Positions 36,158-49,700 of a stretch of 64,000 bases of DNA are shown piece after piece. Source of the stretch: Brassica napus (taxonomy: Eukaryota; Streptophyta; Magnoliopsida; Brassicales; Brassicaceae). The DNA lies in assembly GCF_020379485.1 (NCBI RefSeq), contig NW_026015504.1, positions 1 through 64,000 on the forward strand, given 5' to 3'. A program made the translations under genes and the position numbers. Every line of letters begins with the position of its first letter. The stretch's first letter is position 1. Under the pieces are notes generated by a model. It did not search any database, was not told the origin of the DNA, and worked only from the letters and a program-made list of their open reading frames with translations.

Positions 36158-38749
36158 TTGGGGTTTTTGGAAAATACTTTATATACTGAAGCCTATAATC
36201 TTTATTGTTGTTTTAAAATTTCAAACAACATTCTACGTTTGTATTAATGTATTTTAAGCTCTCTTTCATGGTAAATGAGCGTCGTTATAATTTTTGTATC
36301 AATTAATTTAGTAAAACTTCATAATACTCCCTACATCTATGGAAAAACCATTATAAAATCACTATTTTCTTGAAAAACGGAGACAACAAAGGCTCTAAAC
36401 CTCTATGAACATCATAATATGTTAGTGAAGGATGCAACTATGCATTAAAACAATATTGTCGTATTTTTTGAATTTGGTTTCAAAATCTATATGTTAACTA
36501 ACCCCTACGAAAATATTGAGTTTTTGGTAAATACTTTATATACTGAAAGCCTATAATCTTTAGTGTTGTTTTAAAATTTCTAACCACATTCTACATTTGT
36601 ATTAATGTATTTTAAGATCTTTTTCATGGTATATGAAAATCGTTATAATTTTTTTATCAATTAATTTCGTAAAATTTCATAATACTCCCTAAATCGATGG
36701 AATAACCACTATAAAATCACTATTTTCTTGAAAAACGGAGAAAGCAAAGGTTTTAAACCTCTTTGAACATCATCATATGTTAGTGCAGGATGAAACTGTG
36801 CATTAAAACAATATTGTCGCATTTTTTGAAATTTTCTCAAAATCTATATGTTAATCCTTACAAAAATATTGAGTTTTTGGTAAATACATTATATACTGAA
36901 GCCTATAATCTTTAGTGTTGTTTCAAAATTTACAACCACATTCTACATTTGTATTAATGTATTTTATGCTATTTTTCATGGTAAATGAGCATCGCTATAA
37001 TTTTTATCAATTAATTTAAGAAAACTTCATAATACTTCCTAAAACGATGGAATAACCACTATAAAATCACTATTTTCTTGAAAAACGGAGATAACAAAAG
37101 ATGTAAACCTCTATGAACATCATCATATGTTAGTGCAGGATGCAACTATGCATTAAAACAATATTGTCGTATATTTTGAAATTTTCTCTAAATCTATGTG
37201 TTAACCCCTACAAAAATATTGAGTTTTTGGTAAATACTTTATATACTAAAGCCTATTATATTTACTGTTGTTTTAAAATTTCTAACCATATTATACATTT
37301 GTATTAATGTATGCTTAACTCTTTTTCATGGTAAATGAGCATCGTTCAATTATTTTTATAAATTAATTTAGTAAAACTCCTTATACTCCCTAAATTAGTG
37401 GACTAACCATTATAAAATCGCTATTTTCTAGAGAAATGGAGACAAAAAAAAGTTTCAAACCTCTTTGACCATCATCATATATTAGTACGTGATGCAACTA
37501 TGCATTAAAATGATATTGTCGTATTTTTTGAAATTTTCTCAAAATCTATGTGTCCCCTACGAAAATATTGAGGTTTTGGTAAATACATTATATACCGAAG
37601 CCTATAATCTTTAGTGTTGTTTTAAAATTTCTAACTACATTCTACATTTGTATTAATGTATTTTAAGCTCTTTTTCATGGTAAATGAGCATCGTTATAAT
37701 TTTTTTATCAACTAATTTAGTAAAACTTCATAAAATTCCCTAAATCGAAGGAATAACCACTATAAAATCACTATTTTTTTGAAAAACGGAGACAACAAAG
37801 GCTGTAAACCTCTATGAACATCATCATATGTTAGTGCAGGATGCAACTATGCATTAAAACAATATTGTCGTATTTCTGATTTTTTCTCAAAATCTATGTG
37901 TCCCTACGAAAATATAGAGTTTTTGGTAAATACTTTATATACTAAAGCCTATTATCTTTACTGTTGTTTTAAAATTTCTAACCATATTATACATTTGTAT
38001 TAATGTATGCTTAACTCTCTTTCAAGGTAAATGAGCATCGTTCAATGGTTTTTATAATTTAATTTAGTAACACTTCATATACTCTCTAAATTAGTGGACT
38101 AACCGTTATAAAATCGCTATTTTCTAGAGAAATGAAGACAAAAAAATGTTCCAAACCTCTTTAACCATCATCATATATTAGTACAGGATGCAACTAAGCA
38201 TTAAAACAATATTGTCATATTTTTGAAATTTTCTCAAAATCTATGTGTAACCCCTACAAAAATATTGAGTTTTTGGTAAATAAACTATATATTGAAGCCT
38301 ATAATCTTTAGTGTTGTTTTAAAATTTCTAAACACATTCTACATTTGTATTAATGTATTTTAAGCTCTTTTTCATGGTATATGAAAATCGTTATAATTTT
38401 TTTGTCAATTAATTTAGTAAATCTTCATAATCCTCCCTAAATCGATAGAATAACCACTATAAAATCACTATTTTCTTGAAAAACGGAGACAACAAAGGCT
38501 GTAAACCTCTATGAACATCATCATATATTAGTACATGGTGCAACTATGCATTAAAACAATATTGTCGTATTTTTTGAAATTTTCTCAAAATCTATGTGTT
38601 TAGCCCCCCTACGAAAATATTTAGTTTTTGGTAAATACATTATATACTGACGCCTATAATCTTTAGTGTTGTTTTAAAATTTCTAACCACATTTACATTT
38701 GTATTAATGTATTTTAAGCTCTTTTTCATGGTAAATGAGCAACATTATA

Positions 38750-38795
38750 ATTTTTTTATCAATTTTTTTATCAACTATGCATTAAAACTTCATAA
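38750..38795. repeat. Misplaced monomer fragment, templated patch
   Basis: Where other monomers read TTATCAATTAATTTAGTAAAACTTC, this one reads TTATC, AATTTTTTTATC and then AACTATGCATTAAAACTTC. The piece AACTATGCATTAAAAC belongs elsewhere in the monomer. This looks like a template switch during replication or repair. Confidence 0.6.
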
Positions 38796-39592
38796 TACTC
38801 TCTAAATCGATGGAATAACCACTATAAAATCACTATTTTCTTGAAAAACGGAGACAACAAAGGCTGTAAACCTCAATGAACATCATCATTTGTTAGTGCA
38901 GGATGCAACTATGCATTAAAACAATATTGTCGTATTTTTTGAAATTTTCTCAAAATCTATGTGTTAACTAACCCCTACGAAAATATTGAGTTTTTGGTAA
39001 ATACTTTATATACTGAAGCTTATAATCTTTAGTGTTGTTTTAAAATTTCTAACCACATTCTAAATTTTTATTAATGTATTCTAAGCTCTTTTTCATGGTA
39101 TATGAAAATCGTTATAATTTTTTTTATCAATTAATTTAGTAAAACTTCATAATCCTCCCTAAATCGATGAAATAACCACTATAAAATCACTATTTTCGTG
39201 AAAAACGGAGATAACAAACGCAGTAAACCTCTATTAACATCATCATATGTTAGTGCATGATGCAACTATGCATTAATAAAATATTATCGTATTTTTTGAA
39301 ATTTTTTCAAAATCTATGTGTTAACTAACCCCTACGAAAATATTGAGTTTTTGGTAAATACTTTATATACTGAAGCCTATAATCTTTAGGGTTGTTTTAA
39401 AATTTCTAACCACATTCTACATTTGTATTCATGTATTTTAAGCTATTTTTCATGGTATATAAAAATCGTTATAATTTTTTTTATCAATTAATTTAGTAAA
39501 ACTTCATAATCCTCCCTAAATCGATGGAATAACCACTATAAAATCACAATTTTCTTGAAAAACGGAGACAGCAAAGGCTGTAAACCTCTGTG

Positions 39593-39680
39593 AACATCAT
39601 CATATGTTAGTACAGGATGCAACTATGCATTAAAATAACATCATCATATGTTAGTACAGGATGCAACTATGCATTAAAAT
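39593..39680. repeat. 44-bp tandem duplication with adjacent deletion
   Basis: AACATCATCATATGTTAG begins at 39,593 and 39,637, and each is followed by the same TACAGGATGCAACTATGCAT and TAAAAT. The second then joins straight to ATTTAGTTTTTGG, skipping the usual middle of the monomer. Confidence 0.85.
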
Positions 39681-41084
39681 ATTTAGTTTTTGGTAAATAC
39701 ATTATATACTGAAGCCTATAATCTTTAGTGTTGTTTTAAAATTTCTAACCACATTCTACATTTGTATTAATGTATTTTAAGCTCTTTTTCATGGTAAATG
39801 AGCAACATTATAATTTCTTTATCAAGTAATTTAGTAAAACCTCATAATATTCCCTAAATCGATGTAATAACCACTATAAAATCACTATTTTCTTGAAAAA
39901 CAGAGACAACAAAGGCTGTAAACCTCAATGAACATCATCATATGTTAGTGCAGGACGCAACTATGCATTAAAACCATATTGTCGTATTTTTTGAAATTTT
40001 CTTAAAATCTATATGTTAACCCCCTACGAAAATGTTGAGTTTTTGGTAAATATTTTATATACTGAAGCCTATTATCTTTACTTTTGTTTTAAAATTTCTA
40101 ACCATATTATAGATTTGTAGTAATGTATGCTTAAATCTCTTTCAGGGTAAATGAGCATCGTTCAATTGTTTTTATAAATTAATTTAGTAAAACTTCATAT
40201 ACTCCCTAAATTAGTGGACTAGCCATTATAAAATCGATATTCTCTAGAGAAATGGACACAAAAAATGTTTCAAACCTCTTTGACCATCATCATATATTAG
40301 TAAAGGATGTAACTATGCATTAAAACAATATTGTTGTATTTTTTGAAATTTTCTCAAAATCTATGTGTTCCCCTACGAAAATATTGAGTTTTTGGTAAAT
40401 ACTTTATATACTGAAGCCTATAATCTTTAGTGTTGTTTTAAAATTTCTAACCATATTCTACATTTGTATTAATGTATGCTTAAATCTCTTTTAAGGTAAA
40501 TGAGCATCGTTCAATTGGTTTTATAAATTAATTTAGTAAAACTTCATATACTCCTTAAATTAGTGGACTAATCATTATAAAATCGCTATTCTCTAGAGAA
40601 ATGGAGACAAAAAATATTTCAAACCTCTTAGACCATCATCATATATTAGTACAGGAAGCAACTATGCATTAAAAAAATATTGTCGTATTTTTTGAAATTT
40701 TCTCAAAATCTGTGTGAACAACCCTAAGAAAATATTGAGTTTTCTGTAAATACATTATATACTGAAGCCTATAATCTTTTGTGTTGTTTTAAATTTCTAA
40801 CCACATTTTACATTTGTATTAATATATTTTATGCTCTTTTTCATGGTATGTGTAAATCATTATAATTGGTTTATCAATTAATTTTGTAAAACTTCGTAAT
40901 ACTCCCTAAAACGATGGAATAACCACTATAAAATCACTATTTTATTGAAAACGGAGACAACAAAGGCTGTAAACCTCTATGAACATCATCATATGTTAGT
41001 GCAGGATGCAACTATGCATTAAAACAATATTTTTGTATTTTTTGAAATTTTCTCAAAATCTATGTGTTAACTAACTAACCCCTA

Positions 41085-43926
41085 CGAAAATATTGAGTTT
41101 ATGGAAAATACTTTATATACTGAAGCTTATAATCTTTATTGTTGTTTTAAAATTTCAAACCACATTCTACGTTTGTATTAATGTATTTTAAGCTCTTTTT
41201 CATGGTAAATGAGCGTCGTTATAATTTTTGTATCAATTAATTTAGTAAAACTTCATAATACTCCCTAAATCTATGGAAAAACCATTATAAAATCACTATT
41301 TTCTTCAAAAACGGAGACAACAAAGGCTGTAAACCTCTATGAACATCATCATATGTTAGTGCAAGATGCAACTATGCATTAAAATAATATTGTCGTATTT
41401 TTTGAAATTTTTTCAAAATCTATGTGTTAACTAACCCCTACGAGAATATTGAGTTTTTGGTAAATACTTTATATAATGAAGCCTATAATCTTTAGTGTTG
41501 TTTTAAAATTTCTAACCACATTCTACATTTGTATTAACGTATTTTAAGATCTTTTTCATGGTATATGAAAATCGTTATAATTTTTTTATCAATTAATTTA
41601 GTAAAATTTCATAATACTCCCTAAATCGATGGAATAACCACTATAAAATCACTATTTTCTTGAAAAACGGAGACAGCAAATGTTTTAAACCTCTTTGAAC
41701 ATCATCATATATTACTACATGATGCAACTAAGCATTAAAACAATATTGTCTTATTTTTGAAATTTTCTCAAAATCTATGTGTAACCCCTACAAAAATATT
41801 GAGTTTTTGGTAAATAAACTATATATTAAAGCCTATAATCTTTAGTGTTGTTTTAAAATTTTTAACCACATTCTACATTTGTATTAAAGTATTTTAAGCT
41901 CTTTTTCATGGTATATGAAAATCGTTATAATATTTTTTGTCAATTAATTTAGTAAAACTTCATAATCCTCCCTAAATCGATAGAATAACCACTATAAAAT
42001 CACTATTTTCTTGAAAAACGGAGACAACAGAGGCTGTAAACCTCTATGAACATCATCATATATTAGTACATGGTACAACTATGCATTAAAACAATATTGT
42101 CGTATTTTTTGAAATTTTCTCAAAATCTATGTGTTAACCCCCTTACGAAAATATTTAGTTTTTGGTAAATACATTATATACTGAAGCCTATAATCTTTAG
42201 TGTTGTTTTAAAATTTCTAACCACATTTACATTTGTATTAATGTATTTTAAGCTCTTTTTCATGGTAAATGAGCAACATTATAATTTTTTTATCAATTAA
42301 TTTTTTAAAACTTCATAATACTCCCTAAATCGATGGAATAACCACGATAAAATCACTATTTTCTTGAAAAACGGAGACAACAAAGGTTGTAAACCTCAAT
42401 GAACATCATCATATGTTAGTGCAGGATGCAACTATGCATTAAAACAATATTGTCGTATTTTTAAAAATTTTCTCAAAATCTATGTGTTAACTAACTCCTA
42501 CGAAAATATTGAGTTTTTGGTAAATACTTTATATACTAAAGCTTATAATCTTTTGTGTTGTTTTAAAATTTCTAACCACATTCTACATTTTTATTAATGT
42601 ATTCTAATCTCTTTTTCATGGTATATGAAAATCGTTATAATTTTTTACCAATTAGTTTAGTAAAACTTCATAATCCTCCCTAAATTTATGGAATAACCAC
42701 TATAAAATAACTATTTTCTTGATAATCTGAGACAACAAAGGCTGTAAACCTCTATGAACATCATCATATATTAGTGCAGGATGCAACTATGCATTAAAAA
42801 AATATTGTCGTATTTTTTGAAATTTTCTCAAAATCTATGTGTTAACTAACCCCTACGAAAATATTGAGTTTTTGGTAAATACTTTTTATACTGAAGCCTA
42901 TAATCTTTAGTGTTGTTTTAAAATTACTAACCACATTCTACATTTGTATTCATGTATTTTAAGCTCTTTTTCATGGTATATTAAAATCGTTATAATTTTT
43001 TTTTATCAATTAATTTAGTAAAACTTCATAATCTTCCCTAAATCGATGGAATAACCACTATAAAATCACTATTTTCTTAAAAAACGGAGACATCAAAGGC
43101 TGTAAACCTCTATGAACATCATCATATATTGGTACAGAATGCAACTATGCATTAAAACAATATTGTCGTATTTTTTGAAATTTTCTCAAAATCTATGTGT
43201 TAACCCCTACGAAAATATTTAGTTTTTGGTAAATACATTATATACCGAAGCCTATAATCTTTATTGTTGTTTTAAAATTTCTAACCACATTCTACATTTT
43301 TATTAATGTATGTTAAGCTCTTTTTCATGGTAAATGAGCAACATTATAATTTCTTTATCAATTAATTTAGTAAAATCTCATAATACTCCATAAATCGAGG
43401 GAATAACCACTATAAAATCACTATTTTCTTGAAAAACGGAGACAACAAAGACTGTAAACCTCTATGAACATCATCATATGTTAGTGTAGGATGCAACTAT
43501 GCATTAAAACAATACTGTCGTCTTTTTTGAAATTTTCTCAAAATCTACGTGTTAACTAACCCCTACGAAAATATTGAGTTTTTGGTAAATACTTTATATA
43601 CTGAAGCCTATAACCTTTAGTGGTGTTTTAAAATTTCTAACCACATTATACATTTGTATTAATGTATTTGAAGCTCTTTTTCATGGTATATGAAAATCGT
43701 TATAATTTTTTTTATCAATTAATTTTGTAAAACTTCATAATCCTCCCTAAATTGATGGAATAACCACTATAAAATCACTATTTTCTTGAAAAACGGAGAC
43801 AACAAAGGCTGTAAACCTCTTTGAACATCATCATATATTAGTGCAGGATGCAACTATGCATTAAAACAATATTGTCGTATTTTTTGAAATTTTCTCAAAA
43901 TCTATGTGTTAACTAACCCCCTACGA
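41085..43926. repeat. 2.84-kb higher-order repeat, unit 1 (8 monomers)
   Basis: Private variants recur 2,837-2,848 bp later. Examples are GGAAAATAC at ~41,102, TTTTAAAC with GCAACTAAGCATT at ~41,683, CCACGATAAAATC at ~42,343, GGTACAGAATG at ~43,131 and AGTGGTGTTTTAAAATT at ~43,620. The period equals eight monomers. End points are approximate. Confidence 0.8.
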
Positions 43927-46768
43927 AAATATTGAGTTTTTGGAAAATACTTTATATACTGAAGCCTATAATCTTTATTGTTGTTTTAAAATTTCAAACC
44001 ACATTCTACGTTTGTATTAATGTATTTTAAGCTCTTTTTCATGGTAAATGAGCGTCTTTATAATTTTTGTATCAATTAATTTTGTAAAACTTCATAATAC
44101 TCCCTAAATCTATGGAAAAACCATTATAAAATCACTATTTTCTTGAAAAACGGAGACAACAAAGACTGTAAACCTCTATGAACATCATCATATGTTAGTG
44201 CAGGATGCAACTATGCATTAAAATAATATTTTCGTATTTTTTGAAATTTTTTCAATATCTATGTGTTAACTAACCCCTACTAAAATATTGAGTTTTTGGT
44301 AAATACTTTATATACTGAAGCCTATAATCTTTATTGTTGTTTTAAAATTTCTAACCACATTCTACATTTGTATTAATGTATTTCAAGATCTTTTTCATGG
44401 TATATGAAAATCGTTATAATTTTTTATCAATTAATTTAGTAAAATTTCATAATACTCCCTAAATCGATGGAATAACCACTATAAAATCACTATTTTCTTG
44501 AAAAACGGAGACAGCAAAGGTTTTAAACATCTTTGAACATCATCATATATTAGTACAGGATGCAACTAAGCATTGAAACAATATTGTCATATTTTTGAAA
44601 TTTTTCTCAAAATCTATGTGTAACCCCTACAAAAATATTGAGTTTTTGGTAAATAAACTATATATTGAAGCCTATAATCTTTAGTGTTGTTTTAAAATTT
44701 CTAACCACATTCTACATTTGTATTAATGTATTTTAAGCTCTTTTTCATGGTATATGAAAATCGTTATGATATTTTTTATCAATTAATTTAGTAAAACTTA
44801 ATAATCCTCCCTAAATCGATGGAATAACCACTATAAAACCACTATTTTCTTGAAAAACGGAGACAACAAAGGCTGTAAACCTCTATGAACATCATCATAT
44901 ATTAGTACATGGTGCAACTATGCATTAAAACAATATTGTCGTATTTTTGAAATTTTCTCAAAATCTATGTGTTAACCCCCCTACGAAAATATTTAGTTTT
45001 TGGTAAATACATTATATACTGAAGCCTATAATCTTTAGTGTTGTTATAAATTTCTAACCACATTTACATTTGTATTAATGTATTTTAAGCTCTTTTTCAT
45101 GGTAGATGAGCAACATTATAATTTTTTTATCAATTAATTTATTAAAACTTCATAATACTCCTTAAATCGATGGAATAACCACGATAAAATCACTATTTTC
45201 TTGAAAAACGGAGACAACAAAGGTTGTAAACCTCAATGAACATCATCATATGTTAGTGCAGGATGCAACTATGCATTAAAACAATATTGTCGTATTTTTT
45301 AAAATTTTCTCAAAATCTATGTGTTAACTAACCCCTACGAAAATATTGAGTTTTTGGTAAACACTTTATATACCGAAGCTTATAATCTTTAGTGTTGTTT
45401 TAAAATTTCTAACCACATTCTACATTTTTATTAATGTATTCTAGGCTCTTTTTCATGGTATATGAAAATCGTTATAATTTTTTTTATCAATTAATTTAGT
45501 AAAACTTCATAATCCTCCCTAAATTGATGGAATAACCACTATAAAATCACTATTTTCTTGAAAATCGGAGACAACAAAGGCTGTAAACCTCTATGAACAT
45601 CATCATATATTAGTGCAGGATGGAACTATGCATTAAAAAAATATTGTCGTATTTTTTGAAATTTTCTCAAAATCTATGTGTTAACTAACCCCTACGAAAA
45701 TATTGAGTTTTTGGTAAATACTTTTTATACTGAAGCCTATAATCTTTAGTGTTGTTTTAAAATTACTAACCACATTCTACATTTGTATTCATGTATTTTA
45801 AGCTCTTTTTCATGGTATATAAAAATCGTTATAATTTTTTTTTATCAATTAATTTAGTAAAACTTCATAATCCTCCCTAAATCGATGGAATAACCACTAT
45901 AAAATCACTATTTTCTTAAAAAACGGAGACAGCAAAGGCTGTAAACCTCTATGAACATCATCATATATTGGTACAGAATGCAACTATGCATTAAAACAAT
46001 ATTGTCTTATTTTTTGAAATTTTCTCAAAATCTATGTGTTAACCCCTACGAAAATATTTAGTTTTTGGTAAATACATTATATACTGAAGCCTATAATCTT
46101 TATTGTTTTTTTTAAATTTCTAACCACATTCTACATTTTTATTAATGTATGTTAAGCTCTTTTTCATGGTAAATGAGCAACATTATAATTTCTTTATCAA
46201 TTAATTTAGTAAAATCTCATAATCCTCCCTAAATCGATGGAATAACCACTATAAAATCACTATTTTCTTGAAAAACGGAGACAACAAAGGCTGTAAACCT
46301 CTATGAACAACATCATATGTTAGTGTAGGATGCAACTATGCATTAAAACAATACTGTCGTCTCTTTTGAAATTTTCTCAAAATCTATGTGTTAACTAACC
46401 CCCTACGAAAATATTGAGTTTTTGGTAAATACTTTATATACTGAAGCCTATAACCTTTAGTGGTGTTTTAAAATTTCTAACCACATTATACATTTGTATT
46501 AATGTATTTGAAGCTCTTTTTCATGGTATATGAAAATCGTTATAATTTTTTTTTATCAATTAATTTAGTAAAACTTCATAATCCTCCCTAAATTGATGGA
46601 ATAACCACTATAAAATCACTATTTTCTTGAAAAACGGAGACGGCAAAGGCTGTAAACCTCTATGAACATCATCATATATTAGTGCAGGATGCAAATATGC
46701 ATTAAAACAATACTGTCGTATTTTTTGAAATTTTCTCAAAATCTATGTGTTAAATAACACCTACAAAA
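43927..46768. repeat. 2.84-kb higher-order repeat, unit 2 (8 monomers)
   Basis: It matches the preceding unit marker by marker (~43,944, 44,521, 45,180, 45,971, 46,462). The following monomers switch to the variant order found at the start of the window, so the tandem does not run to a third full unit. Confidence 0.8.
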
Positions 46769-49700
46769 ATATTGAGTTTTTGGTAAATACTTTATATACT
46801 GAAGCCTATAATCTTTAGTGTTGTTTTAAAATTTCTAACCATATTCTACATTTGTATTAATGTATTTTAAGCTCTTTTTTCATGGTATGCGGAAATCGTC
46901 ATAATTTTTTTATCAATTAATTCAGTAAAACTTCATAATACTCCCTAAATCGATGGAATAACCACTGTAGTTCTTGAAAATGGAGAAAACAAAGGCTGTA
47001 AACCTCTATGAACATCATCATATGTTAGTGCAGAATGCAATTATGCATTGAAACAATATTGTCGTATTTTTTGAAATTTTCTCAAAATCTATGTGTTTTG
47101 AGAAAATATTGAGTTTTTGGTAAATACTTTATATACCGAAGCCTATTTTCTTTACTGTTGTTTTAAAATTTCTAACCATATTATACATTTGTATTAATGT
47201 ATGCTTAACTATCTTTCATGGTAAATGAGCATCGTTCAATTGTTTTTATAAATTAATTTAGTAAAACTTCATATACTCCCTAAATTAGTGGACTAACCAC
47301 TACAAAATCACTATTTTCTAAAGAAATGGAGACAAAAAATGTTCCAACTCTTTTTGACCATTATCATATATCATTACAGGATGCAACTATGAATTAAAAC
47401 AATATTGTCGCATTTTTAAAAATTTTCTCAAAATCTATGTGTTAACCCCTACGAAAATATTGAGTTTTTGGTAAACACTTTATATACTGAAGCCTATAAT
47501 CTTTAGTGTTGTTTTAAAATTTCTAACCATATTCTACATTTTTATAAATGTATGCTAAACTCTCTTTCATGGTAAATGAGCATCGTTCAATTGTTTTTAT
47601 AAATTAATTCAGTAAAAGTTCATAATACTCCCTAAATCGATGGAATAACCATTATAAAATCACTTTTTTCTTGAAAAACGGAGAAAACAAATGTTTTAAA
47701 CATCTTTGAACATCATCATATGTTAGAGCAGGATGCAACTGTGCATTAAAATAATATTGTCGAATTTTTTGAAATTTTCTCAAAATCTATGTCTTTAACC
47801 TCAACGAAAATATTGAGTTTTTGGTAAATACTTTATATATTGAAGCCTATAATCTTTTGTGTTGTTTTAAAATTTCTAACCACATTTTATTTTTTGTAGT
47901 AACGTATTTTAAGCTCTTTTTCATGGTATATGGAAATCGTTATAATTTTTTTTATCAATTAATTTAATAAAACTTCATAATACTCCGTAAATCGATGAAA
48001 TAACCACTATAAAATCACTATTTTCTTGAAAAACGGAGACAGCAAAGGCTGTAAACCTCTATGAACATCATCATATGTTAGTGCAGACAACTATGCATTA
48101 AAACAATATTGTCGTGTTTTTTGAAATTTTCTCAAAATCTACGTGCTTTGAGAAAATATTGAGTTTTTGGTAAACACTTTATATACTGAAGCCTATAATC
48201 TTTAGTGTTGTTTTAAAATTTCTAACCATATTCTACATTTTTATTAATGTATGTTAAACTCTTTTTCAAGGTAAATGAGCATCGTTCAATTGTTTTTATA
48301 AATTAATTTAGTAAAACTTCATATACTCCCTAAATCGAAGGAATAACCACTATAAAATCACTATTTTCTTGAAAAACGGAGACAACAAAGGCTGTAAACC
48401 TCTATGAACATCATCAAATATTAGTACATGATGCAATTATGCATTAAAACAATATTGTCGTATTTTTTAAATTTTTCTCAAAATCTATGTGTTAACTAAC
48501 CCCTACGAAAATATTGAGTTTTTGGTAAATACTTTATATACTGAAGACTATAATCTTTAGTGTTGTTTTAAATTTCTAACCACATTCTACATTTGTATTA
48601 ACATATTTTAAGCTTTTTTCTTGATATATGAAAATCGTTATAATTTTTTTATCAATTAATTTAGTATAACTTCATAATACTTCCTAAATCGATGGAATAA
48701 CCACTATAAAATCATTATTTTCTTGAAAAACTGAGACAAAAAAGGTTCCAACCTCTTTGAACATGATCATATGTTAGTGCAGGATGCAACTATGCATTAA
48801 AACAATATTGTCGTATTTTTTGAAATTTTCTCAAAATTTATGTGTTAATCCTTACGAAAATATTGAGTTTGTGGTAAATACCTTATATACAGAAGCCTAT
48901 AATCTTTAGTGTTGTTTTAAAATTTCTAACCACATTCTCAATTTGTATTAACGTATTTTATGCTCTTTTTCATGGTAAATGAGAATCGCTATAATTTCTT
49001 TATCAATTAATTTAGTAAAACTTCATAATACTCCCTAAAACGATGGAATAACCACTATAAAATCATTATTTTCTTGAAAAACGGAGACAACAAAGGCTGT
49101 AAACCTCTATGAACATCATCATATGTTAGTGCAGGATGCAACTATGCATTAAAAAAATATTGTCGTATTTTTTGAAATTTTCTCAAAATCTATATGTTAA
49201 CCAACCCCCTACGAAAATATTGAGTTTTTGGTAAATATTTTATATACTGAAGCCTATTATCTTTACTTTTGTTTTAAAATTTCTAACGATATTATACATT
49301 TTTATTAATGTATGCTTAAATCTCTTTCTTGGTAAATGAGCATCGTTCAATTGTTTTTATAATTAATTTAGTAAAACTTCATATAATCCCTAAATTAGTG
49401 GACTACCCATTATAAAATCGATATTCTTTAGAGAAATGGACACAAAAAAATGTTCCAAACCTCTTTGACCATCATCATATATTAGTAAAGGATGCAGCTA
49501 TGCATTAAAAAATATTGTCGAATTTTTTGAAATTTTCTCAAAATCTATGTGTTCCCCTACGAAAATAATGAGTTTTTGGTAAATACTTTATATACAGAAG
49601 CCTATAATCTTTAGTGTTGTTTTATAATTTCTAACCATATTCTACATTTGTATTAATGTATGCTTAAATCTCTTTCAAGGTAAATGAGCATCGTTCAATT

